In this document: piece by piece, positions 62,688 through 64,000 of the stretch
Layout of the letters: each line of letters begins with the position of its first letter
Position numbering within the stretch: position 1 is the first letter of the stretch
From: Ooceraea biroi
Taxonomy: Eukaryota > Arthropoda > Insecta > Hymenoptera > Formicidae
Length of the DNA: 64,000 nt
Direction of reading: 5' to 3'
Assembly (NCBI RefSeq): GCF_003672135.1
Contig: NC_039512.1
Span: forward strand, 14,648,874-14,712,873
Notes under the pieces: generated by a model
Told to the model about the DNA's origin: nothing
The model's input: only the letters and a program-made list of their open reading frames with translations
Database searches by the model: none
Position numbers and translations under genes: made by a program

Positions 62688-64000
62688 TGGAATAAACTGC
62701 AACCCATTACATCTTATTCTCAAATACATTCAAAAGGACAACGCGCCATAATTAATTCTTTAATTATAAGTTACTGTGGAGAGAATTTTATTAAATCACA
62801 TAATTTACTTGGCAATTTAAACATTGATTAAACAAAAGGAGTTGAAATATTTTATTCAGATGAAATTTATTTTTCTTCAAAATTTTGTTTCAGAATTACC
62901 AAGTTATCTCAAGTTGAATAAAATAAAATCTTGAAGCCTATACATGTATCACAGAAGATTTCAAAATCGAGATTGTAGAAGGTTTCTAATTATTTCTATT
63001 CTAACTTTAAAAATTACAATTATAATTAAAGCCTTTCTCTCCTTCTTCCATTTTGTTTGGCAAATTTTAGATCACGATTCGTTGAAACGCGAAGAGCCGT
63101 TATACTCGCGCACTATGAGTTCACTTCTGGTCTCATGGGTGAAAGTTGATGTTTCCCACGCGGGGTTGGCATCAATTTGCCACCGGCTGGAAAAATCCGT
63201 CGTGATCTCTCGCCGATATACAGGTGATCCTGGACAGTACGGTAATTCGCGATAAGCGTCATTACAAAAATTAGCAAGACCGAAACCGTACCGTTCCTCA
63301 TTCACAATGATTGCATTGTTGAAAATGTATCAGTAAAATGAATCGCGAAAAATGTCACAAAGACTAGAATCTTATTCTTGAAACCAAATAAAGTTTAAAC
63401 CGTAATGTAGATAAGGAATACAAGATTTGATTGCATCAATGTTGTGAATCAAGTAGTTGCGTTTAGCAATTTGCTGCATATCTTTTTCGATGATAATGTG
63501 TCTAGACAAATTCACGTATATTTATAACGGACTTTGGTGCCTTAACATTCTCGTTCGACTTTCACGTCAATCATGATGCAATAAATAATGTGATATAACA
63601 AGTAAACAATCTATGTATCATTTTACAAGTTGCAGAAGCCGTTCACAAGTGCAGCTTATCATTTGGTCATTTGTAGAAAAATCGTAGTCTTCCTTATAAA
63701 ATCAGCGCAGAATTGATATGCAAAGGAACGTAATAAAAAGTTAACGCGTGTCTCGATGCACAACAATGCACAATTACAAAACGCATCCGTTACCTTACAT
63801 GCAGATTGGCCGCGATCTCATTCGTCGTGACTTGATAATATTTTTTGCGACGAATCATCCGACACGTTCCTCTTTATCGAGCAATTTCGCGATATGCTCG
63901 CATACTTCCTGCAACTCATGACGTCGGCTTAAATACGCGCGCGTACTGATAAAATATAAAATGATACTCAATCTCTGTCTTCCAGTATGAATCTCCAACG

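Larger units (their letters stand above)
56724..64000. other. Upstream region of megalin (intron and/or 5' flank); no coding exon supported
   Basis: The missing signal peptide and first LDLa should lie in this direction or beyond the window. I scanned the minus strand for a six-cysteine LDLa or a signal-peptide exon with a suitable donor and saw none I would call. The stretch has purine-rich DNA (58836-58931), a CpG-dense block (about 60060-60260), an inverted pair of octamer motifs (57535-57582) and a TATA-containing palindrome (60666-60681). Confidence 0.5.

Noticed and set aside
1..64000. Transposons, tRNAs, rRNA, known insect microRNAs, CRISPR-like arrays
   Set aside because: I looked for transposase motifs, T-loop GGTTCGA contexts, common miRNA seeds and spaced repeats on both strands and saw nothing convincing. 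A search with RepeatMasker, tRNAscan-SE and miRBase would be decisive.

Overview
This is a eukaryotic, intron-rich window, most likely from an insect. Introns are mostly 65-160 bp with GT..AG ends. The sequence alternates AT-rich stretches with CpG-dense blocks, which would fit a hymenopteran such as an ant, but that placement is inference from composition only. Two protein-coding genes can be supported, both on the minus strand. I found no rRNA, tRNA, CRISPR array or transposase gene.

The dominant feature is a nearly complete gene for megalin (LRP2), a giant endocytic receptor, spanning 56723 down to the stop codon at 36722. I could place 28 coding exons (13,700 nt, about 4,565 residues) with consistent splice phases throughout. 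From the N-terminal side the protein has: 6 LDL-receptor class A (LDLa) modules, EGF modules, two YWTD beta-propellers, 8 LDLa, four propellers, 10 LDLa, one propeller, 11 LDLa, one propeller, two EGF-like modules, a transmembrane helix, and a cytoplasmic tail of about 129 residues with one FxNPxY endocytosis motif. The 8/10/11 LDLa clusters and eight propellers match vertebrate LRP2. Its first cluster has 7 LDLa, so the signal peptide and probably one LDLa lie upstream of what I can identify.

About 18 kb further along the same strand (18189-18426) is the first coding exon of a tetraspan protein of the stargazin / calcium-channel gamma-subunit (CACNG5/7-like) family. It carries TM1 and the start of the first extracellular loop. 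I could not find its later exons in the remaining 18 kb, so intron 1 probably runs past the left edge.

The rest (about 1-18.2 kb, 18.4-36.7 kb and 56.7-64 kb) is intron or intergenic DNA with simple repeats, short perfect palindromes, CpG-dense blocks and a few candidate regulatory motifs. The most notable are a pair of heat-shock-element-like trimers near 5.5 kb and an inverted pair of POU octamers near 57.55 kb, upstream of the first megalin exon seen. Nothing points to a novel multi-gene system. The most interesting points are isoform and tail details of the megalin gene: a stop-free in-frame 99-nt intron, tandem splice donors, and a single NPxY with a C-terminal Ser-Glu-Cys.
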